From positions 14,257,823 through 14,321,822 of the forward strand of contig OZ018408.1 in assembly GCA_963969595.1 (NCBI GenBank): a stretch of 64,000 nt of DNA, read 5' to 3'. The position numbers and the translations under genes were made by a program. Under the pieces are notes generated by a model. That model did not search any database. It had not been told where the DNA came from and saw only the letters and a program-made list of their open reading frames with translations. The number at the start of each line of letters is the position of its first letter. Positions within the stretch are counted from its first letter, which is position 1. This document shows, in pieces, positions 24,517 to 36,400 of the stretch. Source of the DNA: Neckera pumila. Taxonomy: Eukaryota > Streptophyta > Bryopsida > Hypnales > Neckeraceae.

Positions 24517-25448
24517 TTAACCCCTAAAGTTCCTTGACTATGTTCTCACCAAAAATGCGCCAAAACTGCCATTTCTAGTCCAAGTACCAAATTTTTGAAA
24601 AATATCATTTTTGGACACATGTAACCGTAGGATCTTGTCGTACTCTAGTTTGAGAATATGTGGAAAAAATTTCAGAAATTTCCACCATGTAGATTGCAAG
24701 ATATTAGCATTTGAAGTGGCAAAAATCCTTTTTTGACCATTGCAAAAAACCGGGCAGCTGCACTTCACAAGGTCAAATCATTATAAAAAAATGTCCAAAA
24801 TGGTTGTGCTTCTTTGGATTCATTCTTCAGGGCAAGTTGGCTACACACATGAAAATTTTCAGATCATTTGGAGTTGTGCAACATATAGGAAAAAAATAGT
24901 AAGTAGGAAGAAGTAGAGAATGATTCAAAATACTAAATTGTTAATAAATAATTTACAAAATTAAAAAATTCCAATCCAAATGGTTGAATTGTTGTTATAC
25001 ACAATCTACATCCAATAGCATTATTTTTTTTCAAAAATATTGAAATTTCAGGAAAATAAAGGACTTCAAAGTTTTTTTTGGTGTAGGAATTCCATAACTG
25101 CCCGCAAACTAAAAAGCCTCTTAACTTTTGACTCAACTATTGAAATGCAATGATTCAAAGCTTTTTGAGTACATGTAAATCTGAAGAACAAATTTCAAAT
25201 TTTTATTTCTTAAAAAAGTGTTTTTTCCAGATCTGCCCGGACTGCCCGAGTTGAGAAATAAACAACATATTGTGCAATAACTTTTTACTCGTATTTCCAA
25301 ATGTCATGAAATTTGAGCATATTAAAGATATTCCACGTCCCCACATTATATTAAAATTTCAGCCCAAAATGTGCAAATCTCTGCTCACATGCACCTGCCC
25401 AAAAAAGTTATAAGTCCAAAAAACACAGTCCGGTCCTTTAGGGGTTAA
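24517..25448 (+). mobile_element. TTAA-ended element, ~930-bp type, full length
   Basis: It begins TTAACCCCTAAAGTTCC and ends GGTCCTTTAGGGGTTAA. It is nearly collinear with 54886-55816 (about 90 percent by eye), and similarity stops at the TTAA on both sides. The interior contains 'gtagattgcaagatattagc'. No long frame, so it is non-autonomous. Confidence 0.85.
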
Positions 25449-25804
25449 GCAAGAATTTTTAGAAGAAGGTTTTAGAAACAAATCACAACTAGGTACAACT
25501 ACCTAAAGGTCAAAGCACTGATTATTAATTGTGTACCGTAAACCAATCTTGAAAACATATAGATATAAGAATCCTCAAATGTATAGCTTGCATACATGAA
25601 AGTCAACAATGGTTTGGGAAACACCATGTATTTGAAATTAAATATCCATAGCATATCCATATATATTTAAAAAACTATCAGTATTTTTTCCAGATTCATA
25701 ACTTTTAATTGCCTATCTATTAAAAATAATCTCATGTGTTGATTCCACTTCAAAGGATGCTTAAAGTGTTGGTTATAGGTATTTCTACCTTAATAGATGT
25801 ATTA
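25449..25804. other. Spacer between two elements
   Basis: AT-rich; no gene, RNA or clear repeat seen. Confidence 0.5.
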
Positions 25805-26109
25805 GCATTAGGGGAGATTTGAGGGCATTGGAGGGCCGTTTCAGGCGTGTTCTCCGATCTGGCCAGATCTGTAAACAGCCGATACGGGCTGTCAGAAAAA
25901 AAAAATTCAAAAAATTTCAAAAAAAAATAAAAAAATTCTCTTCCAAATATCATTTCAGTTCCCAAATTTTTTATTTTTTTATTTTTATTTTTTGGAAAAT
26001 GACGTGGCACTCGCACGACCACATCAGCCATCAGCTTTCCTGCGTGGGAACGCCGCGGGAATACAGAATAACTCGCGGGCTCTTAGAGGCCTCAAATATC
26101 CTCTAATGC
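25805..26109. mobile_element. CATTAG-ended inverted-repeat element, 305 bp
   Basis: It begins GCATTAGGGGAGATTTGAGG and ends CCTCTAATGC, with CG-rich outer parts and an A/T-rich middle. It matches 39594-39882 in the opposite orientation ('ggagggccgtttcagg', 'acgggctgtcag', 'gcactcgcacgaccaca'). The ends also resemble those of the 9.5 kb element (CATTA..GGACATT, 'ggcctc'), so it may be a deletion derivative of that family. No clear target duplication. Confidence 0.7.
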
Positions 26110-26164
26110 ATTTGTCTGGACTAGTCATATAAAGACATGATATAACATCTAACTACTTATATTA

Positions 26165-26390
26165 CACTATAAGAGAATGGCTAGGGTGTTTTAAATGAGT
26201 TTTGAAGTATAGTCCTAGACATAAGATTTTAAGTAATGATCTTCAAGACAATTTCTAGCAAAATTTTATTAGAAATACATGTGTTTATAGTAAAATTTTG
26301 TTGAAAATTGCCTTAAAGGTCATTACTTAAAACCTTATGTCTAGGACTATACTTAAAAACTCACTTAAAACACCCTATTCTCTTGTAGTG
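26165..26390. mobile_element. CACTA-type hairpin MITE, 226 bp, TTA duplication
   Basis: The ends are CACTATAAGAGAATGG and the inverted ATTCTCTTGTAGTG, close to the plant En/Spm terminus CACTACAAGAAAA. TTA flanks both sides (26162-26164 and 26391-26393), the 3-bp duplication expected of CACTA elements. The arms pair over almost their whole length ('agtatagtcctagacataag' with its complement). Confidence 0.88.
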
Positions 26391-27652
26391 TTACTAAATG
26401 ATAACAAGGCATAATTGCATGCATCCAAGTAAGGTAGAGACACCTAAAAGTGCCACTTACTTTTCTATTGTGCCCAATTTCTATTCATTGGATTGAAAAA
26501 TAATACTAATATTCTAATTGGCAAATGAGAGGAGATTTCAATGCACTCAAAAATGCAATATTTGGATACCATGAACAAAAATTATGAGGGATCAAAAGTT
26601 TTTTTGGTCGATGTTTTAAAATCGTTTTTTCAACAACGAGTACATATTGATGAAGGGAAATGTCCATAATCAATACATCTATTGAAGTAGTACTTTTAAG
26701 CACATAGCTCATTTGGGAATGTGTACTTTAGGCACTTAGTTGCACATTTGGATGTCCCTATTTTAGGCACTTGGCATATTTGGGTGTTCCTACTTTCACC
26801 CTAGAAGGACGATGTGGACACTAAGTATCCGGTGGATGACAAAGAATCCTCCCATGTAAGATAGTGCAATTGCAGGTGCAAATGTTCATCCTTGGAATTT
26901 TGTGTAAAAAAGAAAGGTCTTGCACAAATAGTTTGACCTCCAATGAGTGCTATTGAGTTTCTCCAAGCAAATGATTCACACCGTACTAAAAAGACTCATT
27001 TCCATGGTGACTAGCATGTCCTTTTGGGGTTAAGCACTTGGCGCATTTGGGTGTCCTCACTTCAGGCAGATCAAGTTGTCTTTTCTCTAAATTGAGGTTG
27101 TGATCCCACCTTGGCAAAGTTACTATAGAATATTATTTCATACTTCTTCTTGAACACGTATTTCAGGACGTCGAATGAAGTTGAAGCATTTGTTCTGTAT
27201 ATCGATCTAGAATATAAATAGGCTGGTTAAAATCTGAACTACTTTTATCGTGAACTTGCATCTGCATCCTCTTTTTTGTCTTGCAATTGGTGTACTTGCC
27301 ATCTTCTCGTAACAGAGCCTTGAAAAGAGATGGAATCTCCTCGTGTAGCACATGCAAAACACCAATTGGGTACTTCCTAAAGCTACAACTCTAGAGTGGC
27401 TATAACTTATAGTCTGTCCGAATTGCATGCTCTGCTCACAACTGGCACCTTGCAAATTCTTCTTTTCCTATGAGCACCGAAAGTCGGAAGCTCTTCAGTC
27501 CAGTACTCTTGTACACTGAAAGACGGCCAGACGTAGCATTATTTGAGAAAAATTAATAGAAATATTTGAGCTAGACCGAGGTGGATATGCTTCAACTTCG
27601 ACATGACAGACCGACTTTGACTTAGGGTGCAAGCCACGGAAGAGACTTTTGC
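26391..27652. other. Intergenic, with a dispersed short repeat
   Basis: Words like 'ttaggcacttggcatatttgg' followed by 'gtgtcc(t)actt' recur at about 26727, 26763 and 27032. No coding region is recognised. The final part is the likely promoter of the DGAT2-like gene. Confidence 0.45.
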
Positions 27653-27714
27653 TGTGCAGAGTGCTGCGCTGATCGTTGTGCAGAGTGCTGCGCTGATCGT
27701 TGTGCAGATTGCTG
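27653..27714 (+). repeat. 24-bp tandem repeat, 2.6 copies
   Basis: Two exact copies of a 24-mer starting TGTGCAGAGTGCTGCGC (27653-27676 and 27677-27700), then a 14-bp partial copy. It lies about 160-220 bp upstream of the DGAT2-like start codon, in the likely leader or promoter. Confidence 0.85.
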
Positions 27715-27870
27715 TTGCAGATTGTTATGCAATTTCGATCCCTCGCTGGTGATGAATTAGCGAGTTGGCGAGGCCAGGAGTAGGCCGGCAGAGACGAAGC
27801 AAAGATAGGTGGGAGGACGGTCTGTGAAAATTGAATCAGATCGTGGTAGTCACTTGCAATATTGCACAGA

Positions 27871-29682
27871 ATGGGGAGCGTGGGAGGCGACTATTCGCAA
27901 TTGGGGACGCAACAAGAGTTGCAGGAGGAGCACCAAACCCAGCATGATCTGAAATCAAAAGCAGTAGAAGATGCTGCACAGATTCACTACTTCGCAAAGC
28001 CGGACTCCACCACTGTCGGCTCGGTGCTCATTCTAATCTTCTACCACATGCTGCCATTCTTCTTTGTCCCACATTTTGTCCTCTGCTACTTGGCTTATTA
28101 CTTGAAGCGGGAATCGCCGTTCATCGGATTGACAACTTTCTTCGGCATCCTGCTCTTGCTTGTTTTCTTGCCGCCCTATTACTCCAAGTCGGTGCGAAGG
28201 AGAGTGAGGGTTTTGTATGAGGCTCTGGCCGTGTATCTGCCGTCTGCCAAGTTTATTATTGTTCCCAAGGAGGCTCTGCCGCACGACAAGGCCTACATCT
28301 TTGCCTTTCATCCCCATGGGCGTATGTTTTATGCCTACACCATAATCTCGCAGTTGCATGAGATTTGGAGAGCGCCCCTCAAGCTCAATCATGGTACAAA
28401 ATGAGGTTCTCGGAGAAGTCGAAACTGAGTCTCGTGGTTTTTATTAGCAGAATTGAGTTAATCATAAGGGGGCTTTCTTCTGTCGGATTTTGATTAGTTT
28501 TTGGACTATTACTTGCAATGCTCTTTGTTGATGCGGGTGACGTAAAACTTGACTCGATCTGAATTATACTATTCAAAATATGATCTAATCGAACTGCTAT
28601 GAAAATTTGAATTCTTGGACAGCTCCTTCAGGGATGAATTTTGGAAGTAGAGCCTGAGGTCTGATTAATTTTTAGGTTGATAGAAATCTCTGTTTCCTGA
28701 GTCTTTAGGGGCGCGCGCGCAGGGGATTTGTTTCAAACGGCTGCGGCAGCATTCTTCAAATTCCCAATTGCGAGGAACTGGTTCTACATTATTGGAATCA
28801 TGCCTGCTAGCAAGAAGGGCATAGTGGACACGTTGCGGAACAAGGACCATGTAAGCTGCCTCGATTGATTTCCTCCTGAAGCTTAGAGATTGTTGTGGAA
28901 GATACTTGTCATAGAACGCTTAGCTTATACTTGATTTTGTAAGTGCAGGTGACCATCGCCGTGGGCGGCGTGAAGGAAGTGTGCTTGGGCACAAAAGACC
29001 ATGCCGATTTCTTGTACCTCAGGAAAAGGTTCAATGCTCAAGGCTTTGCCTCGCTGACAATAATCGTTTGTTCTTGTGCAACAAAGCTTGAAGCCCCATC
29101 TCGTCTAAAGCACTTGCTAGTGCATGCTTGCAGGAAGGGATTTCTTCAGATAGCTATGGACGAGGGCGCCGGGGTAGTGCCTGTGTACGCCTTCAATGAA
29201 AATCAGGTAAACCTTCAAAAAAAAAAATTCTGTTTGGATCGAAAATGTTTCAAACAAAGGTTCACGACAAAAATTGTGGACTTGTGAGCAGATGTTCAAG
29301 CACGATCCTAAAGCAGTCTTGGATTTCTGGCATTCGGTGAACAAGTATGTGAAGATTGGCGTACCTTTCTTGCGGGGAATGTTTCACTTACCCATGCCCT
29401 ATCGCAAGTAAGCTCCACTGTGCGACGTCCCCTGCAAGCAATTCTATTCCTGCATGTCCTCTCTTTCAGTTGAATACTTGAATTCTGGAATCTTTGAAAT
29501 TCAGTATAATGTGTGGCTACGAACGCAGGGAGCTTCTTCTTGTCTTCGGCGATGCTTTGTTTTCGAAGGAAGGTGAAAGCGTCGACGAGTTTCAGCAACG
29601 GTACATTGAAAGCTTGAGACAATTGTTCGACAAGTACGTAGGATTGTCGCCGGATCCCAATCACAAGCTCATAATTGAGTAA
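27871..29682 (+). CDS. DGAT2-family acyl-CoA acyltransferase, 6 exons
   Basis: Predicted ER membrane enzyme transferring an acyl group from acyl-CoA to an acylglycerol or similar acceptor. Exons: 27871-28393, 28723-28850, 28949-29028, 29134-29206, 29292-29407, 29529-29682 (357 residues, normal for DGAT2). Two hydrophobic segments (about 51-80 and 85-105) precede the active-site HPHG (147-150, in YIFAFHPHG). VGGVKE (222-227) and RKGFLQIAMDEG..VVPVYAF (244-264) follow, with LLLVFGDAL and a C-terminal FQQRYIESLRQLFD helix. The block at 244-266 departs from the family consensus: Gln249 where Lys/Arg is usual, and FNE where FGE/FGQ is usual. The start is the first in-frame ATG. Convergent with the FGGY kinase gene. 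Whether the acceptor is diacylglycerol, monoacylglycerol or an alcohol cannot be read from the sequence. Confidence 0.9.
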
Positions 29683-30986
29683 AATCGACTTGTCACGAAA
29701 CTAGAGCACGCCGCTGGGAAGTTAGGGTTTAAACCTCGCAATTTTGCAAATCGCGATTGATCAAGACTGTCATAGTAGCTTGTGAGTGGATTGTACGCTT
29801 CTCAAATTGACTGTATGAATCGGAACTACGTGCAAGTTCAAGAAACTCTTACCAGGAAATCAAATATGCAAATCGCCGGTGCGGATTGTTTCCCATCGTC
29901 TTCTACACCTCGACCTTAATTTCAGTATTGCTATTGTTGAGAAGTGTTATACCCCCAAGGCGGATGGAATTAGTACTTCGCAAGCCTTCGTGTCGCAGCC
30001 TTAGTTTTGCTCGCGTTTGTAGCATGCTGTAATCATGTAAGGTAGTGTTAACCGGCTGTTTTTCTGAAACCAGAGGTTGTTGCCTTGGTTTGAATTTGAC
30101 AAACCGGCTACCTGTCCCATGAGCAACGTATGTCCAGTACATGTCATCGTGCTTTCATGCTGTGACATTGCAACTGGGAATCCCTCGTGCAGCGCGGACT
30201 CAACTCGATGCGTTAATGGATCTGCTCACCAAATCCTCAGCCCAGGCTATTGCAAGGAACTTCCAACTGTGAAGACGAAAGGTTGCATATACAAGTTAGA
30301 ACTTTCTGAGCATGCAGCTTCACTGTGTCCATACGAGGAGACTACAAAGAAAACTCGAAATTCAAATTTCATCGACGTTATTAAAATATGTAGCTTCTGA
30401 TAAAGCCTTTTAGTGTAGAACTAGTCTGACTATGAGGTTGTTGGAGCTCTAGTACTTCAGTTGAAGAATATTACTCCTGCACGTCAGCGCTCTGAGTCGT
30501 AATGAGCGCATGAAGTTTTCAAGGATTGAGCCGTGACAATGAAGCAGCGACAACGCGATCTTGCTAGTTTCACCTAAACGGCAAACAAGATGAAGGTAAC
30601 GAAGGATTAAGTAGAAGCTCTTCAGGAAGACTTGCTCGTTTCGTCTAAACGGCAAACACCATCTCCCCGACGATGCAAAGTGGACAGGATTGCCCACCCA
30701 GATGAGCTTTTCTAGTTGCAGGGGAGTCATTTGACGAGGAAGTACGATATTGGCTAACAAGACACCGACACCGACACTGCGTGGCGGAACATGAATTCAT
30801 TCAAGCAAGATTTGTCGACCGGTTCACACGCATGCTTTACGTGTCCAGAGACAAATGGCGAAAGCGCGACATTCTCGACCACCACGCGTACATGAGAGCC
30901 TGCAAGCACGTTCAGCCTGTGGACCGCCTAGAAGCTCAAAGAAGGGCGTCTGTCTGTCGTGAAACCGCCGGACCAATCACCAGGTT
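29683..30986. other. Convergent intergenic region with a 26-bp direct repeat
   Basis: 3' flanks of the two convergent genes. TTGCTAGTTTCACCTAAACG and what follows (30561-30586) recurs as TTGCTCGTTTCGTCTAAACG (30632-30657), both continuing 'gcaaac'. Open frames on the plus strand here (for example 30781-31083, antisense to the kinase's last exon) have no family marks. Confidence 0.5.
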
Positions 30987-33900
30987 CTACAGGTTTATGG
31001 AGCTACGAATTGCAGCAAGTTCATGGCAAGTATTTCTTACTCCTCCATACGCTTGTTTGTACACGTTGTACAGCTTGTTATAGACCTCAATTTCTGCAGG
31101 CGAAGGCTCAAATGCTTGCTGCTTCTGAATCCAATCTCCTTTGGGTGTTAGAGAGGAGTGCCAACCAAGCCACTGCCCAGCAAGCAGAGCAGCTCCCTTC
31201 ACACCTACCTCCTGCCATGACCACATGTTCTTGTCATTGATGGAAGTTTCAATAGCTAACACAGTGACACCAAAAATCACAACTATAGTTGTTGATGAAT
31301 AGTTCCAATTTTTACAAAACTGATCAAATTTCATATGTTCTTGTTGGCGAATGAAAGAGGCTTTCATCGCACCGAAGAATGCTTTCTTTCGGATTGCGTC
31401 TGCAATAGTTATCAAGGGGGTTTGTACTAAAACTGATCAGATATTGACGTACTTTAAATCGATATGTACCTACTGTCTAAGATTTTAGTGTGGCGCTTTT
31501 AGGACACTGACTATTTTTAGGGGACCCTACTATGGGTAAGTAATGGCACATCAGGAGCTTCAATATTGATTCCTAGAACAGGTGAGCTCATGCGTGAGGA
31601 AGCACCTGGGCGTCTGCAAGGACCTCCACTGTCTGGCCAAACACCCCTGCAATTATAGCAGGCCAGACTGGAGATCTGGCTCCACCTCCAACTAGGCGCA
31701 GAGGGGTAACACCTGCAAGTGATCAAAAGAAGAGAAGAAAGTGAGTCTCCTTCCAATCCAGTCTCGTCTTGTATTTGAAATTGTAACTTCAAGAGTAAGA
31801 GAGTAGCTACCACTGCTGAGAGTCGCTTCTCCATCGAGGGCATCACGGCTAGAACGCATAGCAAAGGCAACCCCTTCCATGACCTGCCAGTATCAGGAAG
31901 AAACGATTCGGCGTGAATGTCTTGAAGTTGAGTTCTGTTCTACTTAAGCATTGCTCTTAGCTTGATAATACAAATCTACTCAGCTTTAACACTAGAGATG
32001 GCATACAGCGAGGAATCCACAGGAAGGAAGAGCTCACTCACAGCTCGAAACATATGTGAACGAGTGGTTGCTGTTGAAATGCCTAGAAAGCATCCACGAG
32101 CGCTCCCATCCTCAAATGGGCACCTCTCTCCTGCACATAAGCACACCAGATGTTAAACTCAATTTGGAAATTAACTCTAGAACAATCTGACAATTTTTAT
32201 TTTTTTCCCAATCAAGTACCAAAGCACAAAGTACGTCCTGAGAATCAGAAAGGGTGCAACAACAATACCGTTCAAGTAAGGAAGATATAAGAGTCCTCCA
32301 GAGCCAGCACTTTCCAACTGGACCATTCTATCAATCTCTTCCAAGCTTGCACTCCCTGCCAGGCGAGCTTTTCAATTGTTAGACCAATGAGACTCTCTCC
32401 TAGTAGACCAATGAGCTCGGCCCACAATGACCACCCCATTCAAGGACAAACAATCGACAACCACGACTAAGAAACAACTTACCAGGACCTCCAATATTGG
32501 CAGCAGACCATGCAAGATTACCTCCAGCAGTCATGATGGATCCTGCATGATCAACAATCCATGTCACGTGAATGTTTTCAAACCACGAGAGCATGCTCAT
32601 CTAATTTCACTCCTGAGTGCCCAATCTAGAAATAGAATGTCTACTTTGGAAGCTCATAGTCAAAAATACGAACATTCAAAACATATTTCTATTGTTATAC
32701 GGAGTAAAATTTATGGTATGATTTCTTCTTTCTAAAGGTGCATTTCATTAACTTCCTTGAAGCTACCTATAGGATTAATTTCAACACCTATAGATATGGA
32801 AGTGGTCACTCTTTGCCATTTTCACATTTAGCTCCTTACAACACATGGCATCTGCAAATTTGAATATTGCAGAGGGAAGGCTTATTTGGGGCTGAAGTCT
32901 AATTATACCAGTTTTGAAAACCAATGACTCATCAGGGTGTCCCAGTGTAAAGACTCCAGCTGGTCTCGATGCCTGCACAAATTTATATCAGAAAAGCAAA
33001 AACCTCAGTGATTTCAACTTCCTGCAAATGATCTAAAAGTAATTTGGAAAGGTATGTTGAACAAATAATATCTACTTTTGCAAAGAGATATGGACAGCAT
33101 GTCAAGTAACAGGCATGTATGTCAAGTGCGTTGATACGATGACATTAGGATAGGATTCACTGACAAAGAAAGACTACCCCACTGTCAACTCCAGATCCTA
33201 CGGTGCGTCGCTGAAATGATCCTGCCACCCACCTACACCATCCAACAAATTCCAATTTGGGATATATTCAATTTTCTAATATCAGAATATTTCCTCTTAA
33301 GACGTTCATTATGCAAATTTCGAGGTCGTGAATCAACAAATATTGTTGGGAAATAACATAACTCTCCCCAAGAGAAAGTATGCGAAAGATCGGTAAAGTA
33401 CCCAGAGGTGCCAATGTATGCATACAAACTTCCAGGACTCCCTGCACCAGCCCTGTAACATACACGTGCATACATGATAGCAAGAAGACTTGTCATATTC
33501 TTACTCATCATGAAAGTCAGAGATGATAGACTCAAACTCAAAAATAAACAATTCTAGACCAAATCACTGCCCAAAAATCATATAGGACAAAAATCAGGCA
33601 GCCGCCTAAATTATTGATACAAAAGTTATTAAAAGCAATGAAAATGACTAAAAAACATTCGAAATTGATTCAAACATACGGTATCTTCTTTAAAGTGTTC
33701 TAAATAAACCAGAAGTCCAAATTCTACACTTAAGGTGACCAGTGAAGTGATTATAAGCCAGAGAAAACTCTCGAACAGCTGAGTTCGAGTTCTCAAAAGC
33801 AACCATAATCAGCATAAAGGACGTCTGTTCTCATCCGAAGATATTTGGAACAAACCCGATGGAATCTTGAGTTCAAGAATATTTCTCTATGCTATGTAAT

Positions 33901-36400
33901 GCACTGAAGACTGAAAAAAGAGACCTACCCGAGTGTACACGCACCTGCGTCACCACAGCAGTGCAGCACTGGGACCCCGCGTAAATTTGGCATTCCAAGC
34001 TCTTCAGCAGCTATCGAACTGACGGCTCCTGTTACGCAGGCTAGTTAGAAATGTCTTGCAGATCATACAATCACTTCAGACAAGGACATTAACACATATT
34101 CATCCCTGAGATCACTTGATAAAATTTGATGAGGTATCGACAGACAGTACAGAGGACAACAGCCAGGCACCTCATGCGAGTTAAAATTTACATACCGCAA
34201 GGTAAATTAGCAGCCTCGATTGGAGGTAGCTTGTCCATCCAATGCCCGAGCTCCACTGAGTTGATCAGACCTTCAGCATACTGCAATCCAATATTAGCTA
34301 GTAGGACAAAAACGAGTGTGCACTAAAGAGGGCATCCATTTACAATTGAAGGTCGGATCAACTTGGCCACCCCATAGAAAATGGTGTCAGGCAGAAATCC
34401 AATCTAATTGCAGCCTTGCTGACAAATAATACTCGTAACACTAAAAAGTAACATTGAGGAACAAGAGAAAATCATAGGCTGCCCCGTGTCATGATTAAAG
34501 TACCGGTTATTCTTTAAAATAGTAACGGTTATTAATGGTCGATCTCTGTTCGAGGACTTCACCTGGAAAGAAAGGTCCAGAAGGCCAGTAGTTGAGGCAG
34601 TGGTGGTGTCTGAGGTAAAAGCTCCACAAAGCTTCCAGACAACATAGTCATGCCTGCCAACAACTAAGACCTGATTCAGTTCAAAACTCCAGGTGCCTAG
34701 ATTTGCAAATGCTGACAGAGATCGCCGCACCACAAATCTGCTCAACCCAAATGAATAGATAATGCCAGCATCTTCACATTCCATAATAGACGACTTCAAG
34801 CAACAGAAGGGGGTAATCGTAAGAAAATATACCCGCCAAACAAGAGCGTTTGGCATTGCTCAGCAGCATTAGGGATGTGCTTGTCTAGCCACCGAAGCTT
34901 GGCCAGTAAACTGTTAAAGAGAGAAGTTTTCATAAGAATAAAACACAACAAGGAGTATCAAGAACTAGTTCTACAAACAGAGGAGCACTGTTCTTTAGCA
35001 TTAATTAGTAGTACCTTACCTGGAGGCACCTTGGTGTGTCCCAGTTATAGATGCCACATACTCAGGCCCTCCTGCCATCCCAGCAACCTTCAAAATCCAT
35101 TTTGAGATCCATAAGCGTAAAGCAAGAATCCGGGGACGATATACACATGAAAAACGGTGGCTCTCAATCCCCTCATGCAGCAAGAACATACCTCAGCAAC
35201 TTCTTCGACAGCACGAGCATCTGAATACAAAACGGCTGGTGGAACCGATTGACATCCATCCTGCAAAATATGCAGATCAAACTACAATCATGAAATTGCA
35301 CTGGAAGGGAACATTGCAGCACAGAACTTCATGCCCCCCTTTCTTGATATCTGAATTAATTCATTGCACATAAGTTTTCTGAGGCCCAAAGCATCCAAGG
35401 GTAATATCACATGCCTCAGGCAAAAGGATGACATTCTGCATTTGTCCCGTGACAGCCAACGCGCCCACTCTGCCACCGCTGCTCTTGGCCCAGCATGCCT
35501 GCACAGCCTGAATCGTAGCCCACCACCAGCTCTCCACTTCCTGCTCAGCACTTGCTGGCCCTCCCCTATTGGCCCCGACCGCACCAACCGAGTAGCAATT
35601 TTAGCTAACTTGAATTAGGCACAAAATGCCAGCAATGTGCCAATTCCCACCAACTACCTTGCAATGAATTTAAATTCACAATCTTGTACCAAAAGCTACA
35701 TGGAGAAGATAGATGGTCACTCAATGACGGCCATGCCAGCCAAACTTTCCGAATGTTTTCGGGGTTACCAACTATGATGGGTAAAGGGGAATTCTCACAA
35801 TTGCAAAACAATGCAATGTTATTTAATGATGCCTACACCAATAGTTTGAAGTGCTAAAATCCGCCCACACTAACCAAGTAGCACCAATTAGGTGCCTAGG
35901 ATGACAACACCCATTAGCTACTTGAACGTTAACCACACACTCCATTCAGATTCGCAAACCCAAATTCAGATTTCATTAAAGAGCTCAGGAATCCAGGACA
36001 AGGTCAAGACACAACACGAATTAAGTAAGAACCTCATTACACAAGTGCTTTTATAATGAGGTTAAAAAGACACGATCATAATCAAGCCCGAAACCCGAAA
36101 CCCGAAACCCTAAAACCCAAGAGATCCCACCAGGTGAGTCCAGGAGACTCACAGACGAGAAGGGGCAGGGTCCGGGTGTCGATGGAACGCCGAAGCCACC
36201 ACAGTGCCGAGCTTGCTGACCAGAGCGGCCTTGGTTCCCCCGGTCCCCACATCAATAGCCAGCACCCACTCTTCACTACGAGTATTCTGCATCGCCCTCA
36301 CGGCCATGAACTGGCCTCCTCTCCTGGTGGACCTGTTCAAGCCAAAGCTCTTGCTCCTGGGGACCAGAGGCGCTGTCCACGGGTAGCCATGGCAGATCAT
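30987..36400 (-). CDS. FGGY-family carbohydrate kinase, 17 exons
   Basis: Predicted ATP-dependent sugar or polyol kinase of the xylulokinase/gluconokinase/glycerol kinase fold. Exons, 5' to 3': 36400-36153, 35565-35415, 35260-35192, 35087-35020, 34910-34833, 34653-34563, 34280-34196, 34028-33929, 33452-33402, 33232-33202, 32972-32909, 32542-32483, 32355-32269, 32130-32042, 31883-31811, 31712-31606, 31211-30987. This gives 558 residues with all phases consistent. Motifs: IDVGTGGTKAAL (49-60, phosphate loop), EQEVESWWW and ALAVTGQMQ, LYSDARA, then HDYVVWKLCG and TASTTGLLDL; GDAGACTLGAG with Asp290 at the catalytic-base position; TSGWVAGS, MTAGGNLAWS, ERCPFEDGSARG and LVGGGARSPVWPA. A second in-frame Met at 36307 would give 527 residues; the extra 31 residues could be a targeting peptide. 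Intron 2 appears to be GC-AG. Substrate not assignable. Confidence 0.92.
36087..36118. repeat. CCCGAAA tandem with telo-box, in kinase intron 1
   Basis: CCCGAAA occurs three times and is followed by AAACCCTAA (36105-36113), which is the plant telo-box and the telomere repeat on the other strand. It lies within the first intron of the FGGY kinase gene. Such motifs are common near plant 5' ends and may bind Myb-type factors; this is inference. Confidence 0.6.

Noticed and set aside
31540..31595. Possible extra exon of the kinase after 'ctgttctag'
   Set aside because: Joining 31606 directly to 31211 keeps phase and gives the usual ...ADAQ-EVGVKGAALLAG C-terminal transition.
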